Assembly (NCBI GenBank): GCA_007131625.1
Contig: SLQC01000218.1
Location: 1 to 13,213 of the forward strand
Origin: Balneolales bacterium
GTDB lineage: Bacteria > Bacteroidota > Rhodothermia > Balneolales > Natronogracilivirgulaceae
Direction of reading: 5' to 3'
Length of the DNA stretch: 13,213 bases
A program made the translations under genes and the position numbers. A model generated the notes under the pieces. That model made no database searches and was not told the origin of the DNA. It saw only the letters and a program-made list of their open reading frames with translations. Shown one piece after another: positions 6,378 to 13,187 of the stretch (position 1 is its first letter; every line of letters starts with the position of its first letter).

Positions 6378-7205
6378 TCAGAATCGGTATTGATGGGGAC
6401 GACGCGATCTAGGCTTGTCGAGGATCTCTTTGATGAGAATACCGTCTTTGATTTTTTCCTGATCGCGTAATATTCGTTTGACGTTTTTACTTCCGCTTCG
6501 GCCGATAATGGAGACCTCGGGGGCTTCGTCGAGTTCCGTATAGATCGGATTTTCAGTTGCAGTGAGCTCTCGTGAGATTTCATCTCCGAGCACACCGGTC
6601 GACGCATGGTCTTGCCGGTTGCGGTTTGATGCACCACGGCTTGCGGAATCGGCTCCGCCGGCCGTTCTGTGGGTTGAACCGGTGGAGGAACCGAACACCG
6701 GTCCGTGCGAGGGGTGACGGTAACCACCGGATGCGTCTTTTTCTGCCTGTGAGGGGGCCTGTTTATAAGTGGATTGTGATTCGGTTGAGCGGGTGGCATC
6801 CTGCGTTTGTTGTGATCCGGCAGGATAATGCGAATCGGCCGGATGTGTGGAACCGGTGCGTTCCTGAGGTTCCTTGTCGGACAAAACTTCTTCGAGACCT
6901 TCAAAAAAGTCCTCCCAACTCTGCTCGCCGGTTTTGCTGCGACCGGGAGCCGGATCCCGGGATGAGCGGCGTTCCGCACCGTAAGGTTCCGGTTGGGGTG
7001 ATTCTCGTTGGCGGTACTGCGTCGGGGCGCGACGCATATCCTCCGGTGAGGCCGGTTCGTGTTGTTCCCCGGACCACGGGTCCTGGCCGGTTTGTGAATC
7101 ATCGGCAGGCTCCTGCTCCCCTCGCATCCCGTCCATAAATCGTTTGATAAGGGGATATAAAATGAAGAGCAGAATTAAAAGCTGAAAAAGGGAAAAATTT
7201 TCCAT
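6378..7205 (-). CDS. Uncharacterised membrane-anchored protein with low-complexity middle
   Basis: I do not recognise a named family. The 275-residue product starts with one membrane helix (about 5-20, FSLFQLLILLFILYPL) followed by KR, so the rest is probably cytoplasmic. Residues 25-220 are low-complexity and rich in Ser, Gln, Glu, Arg, Pro and Gly, likely disordered. Residues 92-110 contain an acidic-aromatic patch (SWEDFFEGLEEVLSDKE). The last 40 residues are ordered and look conserved: a helix with KIKDGILIKEILDKP (252-266) followed by RSRRP. A similar tail, helix-EIL-x-PP/PR-basic, recurs in my memory at the ends of small uncharacterised bacterial proteins with an N-terminal helix; this is recollection, not a search. 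It lies upstream of the ABC permease gene on the same strand. No Shine-Dalgarno is visible. Confidence 0.75.
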   Translation of the reverse strand: MENFSLFQLLILLFILYPLIKRFMDGMRGEQEPADDSQTGQDPWSGEQHEPASPEDMRRAPTQYRQRESPQPEPYGAERRSSRDPAPGRSKTGEQSWEDFFEGLEEVLSDKEPQERTGSTHPADSHYPAGSQQTQDATRSTESQSTYKQAPSQAEKDASGGYRHPSHGPVFGSSTGSTHRTAGGADSASRGASNRNRQDHASTGVLGDEISRELTATENPIYTELDEAPEVSIIGRSGSKNVKRILRDQEKIKDGILIKEILDKPRSRRPHQYRF

Positions 7206-7555
7206 GTGATGGCTGGCGTTATAAAGAAACTGACCGGTTATGAATGTATTTCACCGGAAGAGCGTCCTTTTCCGATAATTGCAGGTCACAACGGCATATA
7301 TGTTGGAATATATCATTTTTTTACCGACTCTTAAACCCCTTTTCAATACGGTACAAAACCGCCGGCACGTAATGAAGTTGTTGCATTTTTAAAATCCATT
7401 ATCTCTGATCATACTCGTTCAGAGGTTCGTACCATTCTTCAAAACTCGGCCGGCCGGCTCGGTCATATGGGAAGCCAACCAAATGATGAGCATGGACATG
7501 ACACCATTTTCCCTTCATTTTTCTTATATTTTATTTCAAACCAGATTAATGGCAT
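7206..7555. other. Gene-poor stretch, possibly decayed coding DNA
   Basis: No convincing gene is seen here. On the plus strand one frame is open from an ATG at 7209 to a TGA at 7557-7559 with a single TAA at 7332-7334. On the minus strand a 39-codon frame (7518 to 7399) encodes a protein-like sequence containing HHLVGFPYDRAGRPSFEEWY, but it has no ribosome site and I recognise no family. The AT-rich run at 7511-7540 could hold promoter elements. The motif at 7298-7312 is listed separately. Confidence 0.3.
7298..7312 (-). promoter_or_regulatory. Second copy of the recA upstream motif (ATATGTTSGAATATA)
   Basis: ATATGTTGGAATATA matches ATATGTTCGAATATA at 3256-3270 in 14 of 15 bases; the one change is in the centre of the dyad. 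On the minus strand it contains TATATT (7312-7307), as in the recA copy, which could act as a -10 box for the unknown gene starting at 7205, with a poor -35 (TTTAAG, 7335-7330) at 17 bases. The leader would be about 95 bases long. Confidence 0.4.
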
Positions 7556-7642
7556 ATGAGTAACCTGAACGACATAAAACGAAAAATCAAGCCCATTCTT
7601 CAAAAGTATAGCATTAAAAAGGCCGGTCAAAAGATTATATAG
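7556..7642 (+). pseudogene. Fragment resembling the N-terminus of an MNT-type nucleotidyltransferase (antitoxin)
   Basis: The ATG at 7556 opens 28 codons, MSNLNDIKRKIKPILQKYSI then KKAGQKII, ending in TAG. The pattern IK-x-K-I-x-PIL-x-KY-x-IKKAG is how small MntA-like nucleotidyltransferases begin; in those the next residues are (L/I)FGSxxRG, the nucleotide-binding motif. Here the sequence breaks immediately before that motif, and no continuation is found in any frame, so the catalytic core is lost. Such proteins normally pair with a HEPN toxin encoded next door, and a HEPN-like tail lies at 7774-7896. Family assignment rests on recollection of the family pattern. Confidence 0.45.
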
Positions 7643-7690
7643 GAGCTTTTAAAACAACCGATCGCATCCCCGTTTTCAAGCTGCTGGCTG

Positions 7691-7774
7691 CCGGAGAGTT
7701 CCGGTGAAACCTAAAAGGTGGTGGACTTCCTCCATCCTGTTCGCTTGATTCATTATGAATAGTATTAAGCGAAC
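7691..7774. repeat. Two hairpins in the gene-poor stretch
   Basis: CCGGA-gagt-TCCGG (7691-7704) is a five-base stem. A stronger one is GTTCGCTTGAT (7739-7749) against ATTAAGCGAAC (7764-7774), which pairs over 11 positions with one G-U (or mismatch) and a 14-base loop that itself contains TTCATTATGAA. They could be a terminator, RNA structure or the end of a lost mobile element. A 64-codon minus-strand frame overlaps them (7676-7870), but I see no family in it. Confidence 0.45.
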
Positions 7775-7896
7775 CGACTTTTGATAAAGATTTGACTTAA
7801 ATGCCAAGTCTATCGGACTCTCGCTACGCACATGATTATGAAGAAGTAATTTCCCGGTGTTCAGTAACACTTGTTAAACTCTTTGACATCCCATAA
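7774..7896 (+). pseudogene. Fragment resembling the C-terminus of a HEPN-domain protein
   Basis: In the frame of 7774 the sequence reads PTFDKDLT, a TAA (7798-7800), then MPSLSDSRYAHDYEEVISR and eleven more residues (CSVTLVKLFDI) before a final P and TAA at 7894. Family HEPN proteins often end with a segment like RYPGDYEEV followed by a helix rich in Ala/Leu; RYAHDYEEV fits that position. The in-frame stop and the absence of an upstream helical body point to decay. With the nucleotidyltransferase-like fragment 130 bases upstream it suggests a lost MNT/HEPN toxin-antitoxin pair. The match is short, so I hold this weakly. Confidence 0.3.
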
Positions 7897-7914
7897 AACA
7901 GCATATTAAAATAC

Positions 7915-9255
7915 ATGACGTCATTCAATATCGTATCACTCATTCGCAAAAAAAGGGAAAAACAGGCACTTGAACCGGATGAAATGTGCTATCTCATTCA
8001 GCAGTTCAGCAAGGATGCCATCCCGGATTATCAGATGAGTGCGTTTTTAATGGCTGTTTTTCTGAACGGACTGGATGACGTGGAAGCTGCGGCACTGACC
8101 AGGGAGATGCTGCACTCGGGCGTGATCATGAATCTGTCGGATGTGCCCGGAACCAAAGTGGACAAACATTCCACGGGAGGCGTTGGCGACAAAACCTCAC
8201 TTGTTCTTGCCCCAATTGTAGCGGCCTGCGGTGTCCCGGTTCCGATGATCGCCGGACGCGGACTGGGGCATACCGGCGGGACCATCGACAAGCTGGAGTC
8301 CATTCCCGGGTTCGATGTGAATCTTGACCTTAAACGGTTTGTCGAGGTCTTGAAAAAGCACAAACTGGTGCTCATTGGGCAAACTGATGAGATTGCTCCG
8401 GCGGACAAGCGGATGTATGCGCTGAGGGATGTGACGGCGACCGTGGAGTCAATACCGCTTATCGCCGGTAGTATCATGAGTAAAAAACTGGCGGAAGGAA
8501 TGGATGCACTGGTTCTGGATGTGAAATTTGGATCAGGTGCGTTTATGAAAACTCGTAAAAATGCACTGCAGCTTGCCGGGAAACTGGTGTCGATTGGTGA
8601 GGAGTTTGGAAAGAGGACTATCGCTTATATCACCAACATGGAGCAGCCGCTGGGCAATAATATCGGTAATTGGCTCGAAGTTCGGGAAGCTGTCGAATGC
8701 CTGAAAGGCGGCGGTCCGGAAGATTTGATGTTCATCACCCATCAGTTGGCCGGGACCATGATCTGGCTCGGCGGTGAGGCCGGATCTATCGATGAAGGTA
8801 TCGAAAGAAGCCAAACCGTGATCCGTGACGGCAGCGCCATACAAAAATTCCGGGAAGTGGTACAGGAACAGGGAGGGTCAACCGACTGTCTGGACCGGCC
8901 CGATGACTATCCCTCCGCATCACACAGATTCAAGATCACCGCATCCCGCAGCGGCTTTGTCACCAAAATCGATGCTTATACCTTCGGAATGGCGGGTGTG
9001 GAGCTGGGAGCGGGACGAACCATCAAAGAAGACCGGATTGATCCACAAGCCGGAATCTGTATGGATGTAAAAATTGCCAGTGAAATCAAAGAAGGTGAAA
9101 CAATAGCCCGGTGCTTCACGAATAAGGAAGTAGCAACGGACAAGGTCCGACAGATTCTTCTGGATGCTGTTACCATCAGTGATACCCGGCCGGACATACC
9201 GGTTCTGGTCACCGACACAGTAACACGCGACGGCGTAACACCCTGGAACTCCTGA
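7915..9255 (+). CDS. deoA: Thymidine/pyrimidine-nucleoside phosphorylase
   Basis: The enzyme splits thymidine (and perhaps uridine) with phosphate to the base and (deoxy)ribose-1-phosphate in cytoplasmic nucleoside salvage. The 446-residue protein has the family layout: an N-terminal helical domain, the phosphate loop KHSTGGVGD (84-92), the signature GRGLGHTGGTIDKLESIPG (114-132), and the base-binding trio Arg171 (ALRDVT), Ser186 and Lys190 (GSIMSK), at the same numbers as in E. coli DeoA. A glycine-rich C-terminal domain follows. Length fits (DeoA 440, Pdp about 433). Thymidine phosphorylase and the broader Pdp class cannot be separated confidently by eye. No Shine-Dalgarno precedes the ATG. 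It leads a plus-strand run, with pspA starting 41 bases later. Confidence 0.96.
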   Translation: MTSFNIVSLIRKKREKQALEPDEMCYLIQQFSKDAIPDYQMSAFLMAVFLNGLDDVEAAALTREMLHSGVIMNLSDVPGTKVDKHSTGGVGDKTSLVLAPIVAACGVPVPMIAGRGLGHTGGTIDKLESIPGFDVNLDLKRFVEVLKKHKLVLIGQTDEIAPADKRMYALRDVTATVESIPLIAGSIMSKKLAEGMDALVLDVKFGSGAFMKTRKNALQLAGKLVSIGEEFGKRTIAYITNMEQPLGNNIGNWLEVREAVECLKGGGPEDLMFITHQLAGTMIWLGGEAGSIDEGIERSQTVIRDGSAIQKFREVVQEQGGSTDCLDRPDDYPSASHRFKITASRSGFVTKIDAYTFGMAGVELGAGRTIKEDRIDPQAGICMDVKIASEIKEGETIARCFTNKEVATDKVRQILLDAVTISDTRPDIPVLVTDTVTRDGVTPWNS

Positions 9256-9287
9256 TTGACCTTGCCCGGCAACTTCAATTGAAAACC

Positions 9288-9291
9288 GGAG
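9288..9291 (+). promoter_or_regulatory. Shine-Dalgarno of pspA, deciding the start
   Basis: GGAG ends five bases before the ATG at 9297. A TTG at 9279 in the same frame would add six residues but has no such site, so 9297 is preferred. Confidence 0.6.
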
Positions 9292-9296
9292 AAGCT

Positions 9297-10064
9297 ATGT
9301 GGAGAAGATTTGTACGCGCGATTGCATCCCTGTTTGGCGGAGCGGTGAGCGCGCTCGAAGACCCAAAACGCATTTTGGAACAAAATATTCGTGATTTGAA
9401 TGATCAGGTCCCGAAAATGAACGAAAATATTGCGACGGTCAAAGCCAATGCGATGCTGCTTCAGAAAGAGGTGCGGCGGTATGAAGACCAGATCAGGGAC
9501 CTGACCATGCGCATTGCGGCGGCGATACGATCCGAGCGCGACGACATCGCTGAAAACTATGCGCTGCAGCTTCAGCGGGCGCAGGAAGCACTGACATCAT
9601 TGACAGACCAGCTGCAACATGCCCGTTCCGCCTATGAGAAGGCTTTGGTGGTGAAAAAAGCATTTTTGAAGGAGAAAGACCGGAAGATCAGGGAAGCACG
9701 GGAGGCAATGCGTGAAAGTGACCGGTCTGCCTGGCAGGCCAGGGTTGCCGATACGCTGGAGCAGTTTGAAATAGGAGGGATGGATGCCACTCATGACGAA
9801 ATGGTGATGCGCATTAGAGAAGACACTGCCAGAAACGAAGCACGTATGGAACTGGCTCTTGACAGTGTCGACAGACAAGACCTGGAAAACGAGTATGATG
9901 CCGAAAAGATTCGTGCCTCTGAACTGGTCAAGCAATTCAAGAAAAAGATGGCCGGTAGCAAGTCGCTTCCTTCCGCCGGACTCCTGACGGAAGTGATTTT
10001 GGAACGGAACAAATCATCTCACATGTCCCGGAACAACCGCCACACAGGAGACTCCTCCAGCTGA
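9297..10064 (+). CDS. pspA: PspA/IM30 family membrane-stress protein
   Basis: PspA/IM30/Vipp1 proteins are ESCRT-III-like coiled coils that bind the inner face of the cytoplasmic membrane and repair or protect it. The 255-residue product starts with an amphipathic membrane-binding helix (MWRRFVRAIASLFGGAVSAL, 1-20) and the family hallmark EDPKRILEQNIRDL (21-34), followed by almost uninterrupted charged coiled coil to about 220. The tail (221-255) is Ser/Asn-rich and probably flexible. Length is normal for bacterial PspA (about 220-260). No PspF or PspBC is nearby; instead a two-TM coiled-coil protein starts 23 bases downstream, which may be its membrane partner. Co-transcription with deoA is possible (41-base gap). 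Confidence 0.9.
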   Translation: MWRRFVRAIASLFGGAVSALEDPKRILEQNIRDLNDQVPKMNENIATVKANAMLLQKEVRRYEDQIRDLTMRIAAAIRSERDDIAENYALQLQRAQEALTSLTDQLQHARSAYEKALVVKKAFLKEKDRKIREAREAMRESDRSAWQARVADTLEQFEIGGMDATHDEMVMRIREDTARNEARMELALDSVDRQDLENEYDAEKIRASELVKQFKKKMAGSKSLPSAGLLTEVILERNKSSHMSRNNRHTGDSSS

Positions 10065-10087
10065 TAACTACTGAAACTCATATACAC

Positions 10088-10909
10088 ATGCCTGAACAAC
10101 ATGCCATAAACTTTTCCCGGGAAGCATTCCTGCATCCGGTCAACCTGGTATTTTTACTGGGTATTGTCCTGAGTGCATACGCGTCGGCTGGCTGGGTGCC
10201 ATGGATGCCGACGATCATTGTGACAGTCGGTTTGGGCATTGAGCTACTTTATCTCGGAACCATACCCCGACATCACCTGTTTCGTGATTATATCATTAAA
10301 AGGCACCAGGCGGATCAGTACAACCCTGGTTATGAAAAACAGTACTTCGATGAGCTGGAAACGTTACAACAGAAACAATTTTTGGCGTTGAAAAGGATGC
10401 AGAAGAAAATCCGGGCAAATTTTGAACGGATTCCGGAGTCATCCCGGCCACTGGTCGATCATCTGATGCGTCGGCTCGATGATCTGACCAATGATTATCT
10501 TCATCAGCTGGTTCTCCTGGAACGGTTCGAAGAATATCTCGATAATACGTCACCTGAGTCCCTGTCTGTCGAAATTCGCGCACTTGAAAAAGAGATGGCG
10601 TCGGTTACATCCGAACGGTTGCTGGAAGTGATGAGCAGACGACGGGAGATTCTGAAGAAAAGGCGGGATAAGCACCGGTCGGCCAGAGAAAAAGCACAGA
10701 TATGCAGCTCCCAGCTTGATACCGTGGCGGATATCTTCTGCTATGTATATGAAAAATCGATCACTTTTGGTAACGGTGATTCACACAACTTGCAACTGGA
10801 CTTGCTGATGTCCGAACTTGAAGAAACAGCAGCAATGATACAGGATATTGAAGATGACCTCCCACCGACGTATACTGCACTGAGAAACATGGAGAATCAG
10901 GACAGCTGA
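10088..10909 (+). CDS. Uncharacterised two-TM, coiled-coil protein linked to pspA
   Basis: I do not recognise a family. The 273-residue product has two closely spaced hydrophobic segments (about 17-35 and 40-58) forming a hairpin, then a basic stretch (RHHLFRDYIIKRHQ, 61-74) that puts the rest in the cytoplasm, and a long charged helical region (about 80-255) with likely coiled coil (85-115, 120-150, 160-215). The end is acidic (EDDLPPTY, 255-262). Start is the ATG at 10088; no Shine-Dalgarno is visible, but the 23-base gap to pspA supports co-transcription. The pairing of a soluble PspA coiled coil with a membrane-anchored coiled coil suggests a dedicated anchor or regulator, analogous in layout, not in sequence, to PspB/PspC. 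Function is inferred from context. Confidence 0.85.
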   Translation: MPEQHAINFSREAFLHPVNLVFLLGIVLSAYASAGWVPWMPTIIVTVGLGIELLYLGTIPRHHLFRDYIIKRHQADQYNPGYEKQYFDELETLQQKQFLALKRMQKKIRANFERIPESSRPLVDHLMRRLDDLTNDYLHQLVLLERFEEYLDNTSPESLSVEIRALEKEMASVTSERLLEVMSRRREILKKRRDKHRSAREKAQICSSQLDTVADIFCYVYEKSITFGNGDSHNLQLDLLMSELEETAAMIQDIEDDLPPTYTALRNMENQDS

Positions 10910-10969
10910 TTTGCGTTATCACGGCAGTTCTTATTCTCCGTATATGTACATGTTACAATAAGATGTTAT

Positions 10970-11755
10970 ATGATTGACGAATTGAAAACATTGCTGGTAG
11001 ATACAGAAAACCGGATTGCTACGATCACTGTAAATCGACCGGATAAACTGAATGCTTTGAAAAACAATGTTCTGGATGACTTTCGGGACGTGTTTCGGTC
11101 CATTCAGGACGATGAAGATGTCGGCGGAGTCGTTATTACCGGTGCCGGTCACAAAGCCTTTGTAGCCGGAGCGGATATCGGTGAATTGAACCATTTGAAA
11201 CAAAAAAGCGGAGAACGGGCTTCACAAAAAGGACAGTCGGTCTTCAGCTGGATTGAGTCGACCGGAAAACCGGTTATTGCTGCTGTCGAGGGGTATGCAC
11301 TTGGAGGAGGTTGTGAACTGGCGATGGCATGCCATTTGAGAGTAGCTTCGGTCACGGCAAAATTCGGGTTTCCCGAACTGAGACTCGGCCTGATACCCGG
11401 TTATGGGGGAACTCAGCGGTTGGCACGTCTGGTCGGGAAGGGCCGTGCGCTGGAAATGATTCTGGACGGATCTCCCATAGACGCGGGAAAAGCGCTGGAA
11501 TTCGGACTTGTTAACCGGGTTGTAAAGGAGGGCCAGGCGGTGGCTGCTTCCCGGGAATGGATGAGCAAGATTCTGACCAATGGGCCGATCGCTATGGACA
11601 AAGCCATACAGGCGGTTCACGCCGCATATCCCAATCGTGCTCAAGGGTTTCAGGAAGAAGCACGGTTATTCGGTTTGCTATGCGGAACAGAAGAATTCAA
11701 AGAGGGTACCGATGCCTTTTTACAAAAAAGGAAACCTCAGTTTCAGAATAAATAA
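10970..11755 (+). CDS. Enoyl-CoA hydratase/crotonase family protein
   Basis: Crotonase-fold enzymes of this type hydrate trans-2-enoyl-CoA to 3-hydroxyacyl-CoA in fatty-acid beta-oxidation or related pathways. The 261-residue protein carries the expected features: the CoA-binding NRPDKLNAL (22-30), the first oxyanion-hole segment AFVAGADI (63-70), the second YALGGGCELA (109-118) with catalytic Glu116, and FPELRLGLIPGYGGTQRL (134-151) with the second catalytic Glu136. Both glutamates present argues for a true hydratase rather than an isomerase or a relative. Length matches the family. Start is the ATG at 10970; no Shine-Dalgarno is seen, and the 60-base gap before it may hold its own promoter and a TGTA-N5-TACA dyad (10945-10957). 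Exact substrate length cannot be told. Confidence 0.95.
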   Translation: MIDELKTLLVDTENRIATITVNRPDKLNALKNNVLDDFRDVFRSIQDDEDVGGVVITGAGHKAFVAGADIGELNHLKQKSGERASQKGQSVFSWIESTGKPVIAAVEGYALGGGCELAMACHLRVASVTAKFGFPELRLGLIPGYGGTQRLARLVGKGRALEMILDGSPIDAGKALEFGLVNRVVKEGQAVAASREWMSKILTNGPIAMDKAIQAVHAAYPNRAQGFQEEARLFGLLCGTEEFKEGTDAFLQKRKPQFQNK

Positions 11756-11780
11756 ATGTTTTTCAAGAGAAATTTCGTAG

Positions 11781-11823
11781 TATATTTAGGGATTGTTGCA
11801 ATCAAACAATAAAAATTACTTTG
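11781..11823 (+). promoter_or_regulatory. Possible promoter region of the CNNM/CorC gene
   Basis: The 118-base gap after the crotonase gene is AT-rich. It has TATATT at 11781-11786, the same hexamer as the recA -10 box, but only a poor -35 (GTTTTT). An alternative of the Bacteroidota type is TTG (11796-11798), 17 bases, then TTACTTTG (11816-11823). A weak stem ATTGTT/AACAAT (11792-11810) lies between. I cannot choose among them. Confidence 0.3.
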
Positions 11824-11861
11824 GATACCATTACGTCATCGCAGGAACCACCACCTGAATC

Positions 11862-11866
11862 GGGAG
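11862..11866 (+). promoter_or_regulatory. Shine-Dalgarno of the CNNM/CorC gene
   Basis: GGGAG ends seven bases before the ATG at 11874, a standard spacing that supports this start. Confidence 0.6.
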
Positions 11867-11873
11867 TTATAGT

Positions 11874-13145
11874 ATGAATGGGTGGCTCCTGGTAGCGATA
11901 ACCATTTTGTTAAGTGCGTTTTTTGCGGGATCCGAAATTGGATATGTGTCTGCAAACCGGCTTAAACTCGAAATCAGTGCACGAAAGAAGACACTGCGCG
12001 GCAGGGTAATGGCCTATTTTCTGAAAAATCCTGAAGCGTTTCTGTCGACCACCCTCATCGGGAATAACATCGTCAATGTGATTTACGCCACCCTGATGGC
12101 GCTTTTTCTTGTGCACCCTGTCTCCGGACTGTATTTTTTACTGTTTGATGGGTATCCGTCCGACATTGTCGTCCTGCTGATTCAGACACTTATCGCGTCG
12201 CTGATCATCATGATTTTCGGGGAAATTATACCGAAAGTGGTGTTCCGGATAAATTCGGAGGCATTGATATTTAACCTGGTTGTGATACACAGGGTTTTGA
12301 ATGTGCTGTTTCGTCCCTTTATTTATATTGCCAACGGCGTGGCGGGGTTGTTGATACGGTTTTTTATCGGCCAGTCGGAGTCATCCGAGCAGGTCTACCG
12401 GCGTCAGGATATCGAAATGCTGCTCAGGGAACTGGGCAACAGTGAAGAGTCAGATATCGACCGGGATGATTCCGAGTTATTGACCAATGTGCTGCAACTC
12501 TCCAACAAACGTGTCAGAGAGTCCATGATTCCCCGCACCGATATCGTTGCCGTTGAAAAGCATGCCAGTATTCAGGAAGCACTTCAAAAGTTTGTATCGT
12601 CCGGATTTTCCAAACTTCCGGTTTATGACGAAAGTATTGACAATGTGATCGGGGTGGTGTTTGCCTATGACCTGTTTAAAAGGCCCAAAAAGTTGAACGA
12701 ACTGATCCGCCCGGTAAAGCATATCCCTTCAAGCCAGAAATCCAAGGATCTGTTATCAGAGTTTCAGAGACTTAATATCTCCCTGGCAATTGTCATCGAC
12801 GAATACGGAGGTACTGCCGGACTCGTCACCACGGAAGACTTGCTGGAGGAGGTGGTTGGTGATATCCAGGATGAATACGATATGGAAGACACGGTCATCA
12901 AGAAGATATCGCATGACACGTATATACTGAGCGGAGATGTGCCGCTTCAGGAACTGCAGGAAAAATATCCATCGACAAAGTTGCCTTCCCGAAGCAATAA
13001 CTATGAAACCGTGGCCGGATATATTATCAATGAAACCGGGCGCATTCCGAAGGTGAACGAAGAGATTGTCATCGGTGATCACAAGTTTATTATCAGCAAA
13101 GCGAAACAGTCACGGATCGAAACGGTCAAGATGACGCTGCAATAG
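11874..13145 (+). CDS. CNNM/CorB-CorC family transporter (hemolysin-related), DUF21-CBS-CorC_HlyC
   Basis: These inner-membrane proteins are linked to Mg2+ (or Co2+) export and Mg2+ homeostasis; older annotations call them hemolysins without good cause. The 423-residue product has all three parts: a DUF21/CNNM membrane domain (1-165) with FFAGSEIGYVSANRLKLE (16-33), GNNIVN (63-68) and FGEIIPK (115-121); a CBS pair (about 215-330) with RESMIPRTDIVAV (215-227) and VIDEYGGTAGLVTTEDLLEE (307-326); and a C-terminal CorC_HlyC domain (about 345-418) with ETVAGYI (378-384). Residues 327-337 (VVGDIQDEYDM) form the usual acidic linker. Length is typical. CBS pairs in relatives bind ATP-Mg, so nucleotide sensing is likely. 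The membrane residues needed for Mg2+ are not judged here. It follows the crotonase gene but probably has its own promoter. Confidence 0.96.
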   Translation: MNGWLLVAITILLSAFFAGSEIGYVSANRLKLEISARKKTLRGRVMAYFLKNPEAFLSTTLIGNNIVNVIYATLMALFLVHPVSGLYFLLFDGYPSDIVVLLIQTLIASLIIMIFGEIIPKVVFRINSEALIFNLVVIHRVLNVLFRPFIYIANGVAGLLIRFFIGQSESSEQVYRRQDIEMLLRELGNSEESDIDRDDSELLTNVLQLSNKRVRESMIPRTDIVAVEKHASIQEALQKFVSSGFSKLPVYDESIDNVIGVVFAYDLFKRPKKLNELIRPVKHIPSSQKSKDLLSEFQRLNISLAIVIDEYGGTAGLVTTEDLLEEVVGDIQDEYDMEDTVIKKISHDTYILSGDVPLQELQEKYPSTKLPSRSNNYETVAGYIINETGRIPKVNEEIVIGDHKFIISKAKQSRIETVKMTLQ

Positions 13146-13187
13146 TGAAAAATCTGGCAAAGGAAGCATAGCAGCGACAGGTCTTCA

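Noticed and set aside
6248..7102. 284-codon open frame on the minus strand overlapping the unknown anchored protein
   Set aside because: It is almost all Pro/Arg/Asn/Thr-type low complexity without domain or membrane features, lacks a ribosome site, and is explained as the shifted frame of the GC-biased gene at 6378-7205, which has a proper N-terminal membrane helix and an ordered tail.
6572..7138. 188-codon plus-strand open frame
   Set aside because: It lies antisense to the same low-complexity gene; its Arg/Cys/Pro-rich content is typical of antisense frames in GC-rich repeats.
7676..7870. 64-codon minus-strand frame over the two hairpins
   Set aside because: The hairpins and the HEPN-like fragment on the other strand explain the region as well, and no family is recognisable; kept only as part of the decayed stretch.
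10945..10957. TGTA-N5-TACA dyad upstream of the crotonase gene as a FadR/TetR-type operator
   Set aside because: Four-base arms are too short to be meaningful in AT-rich DNA.
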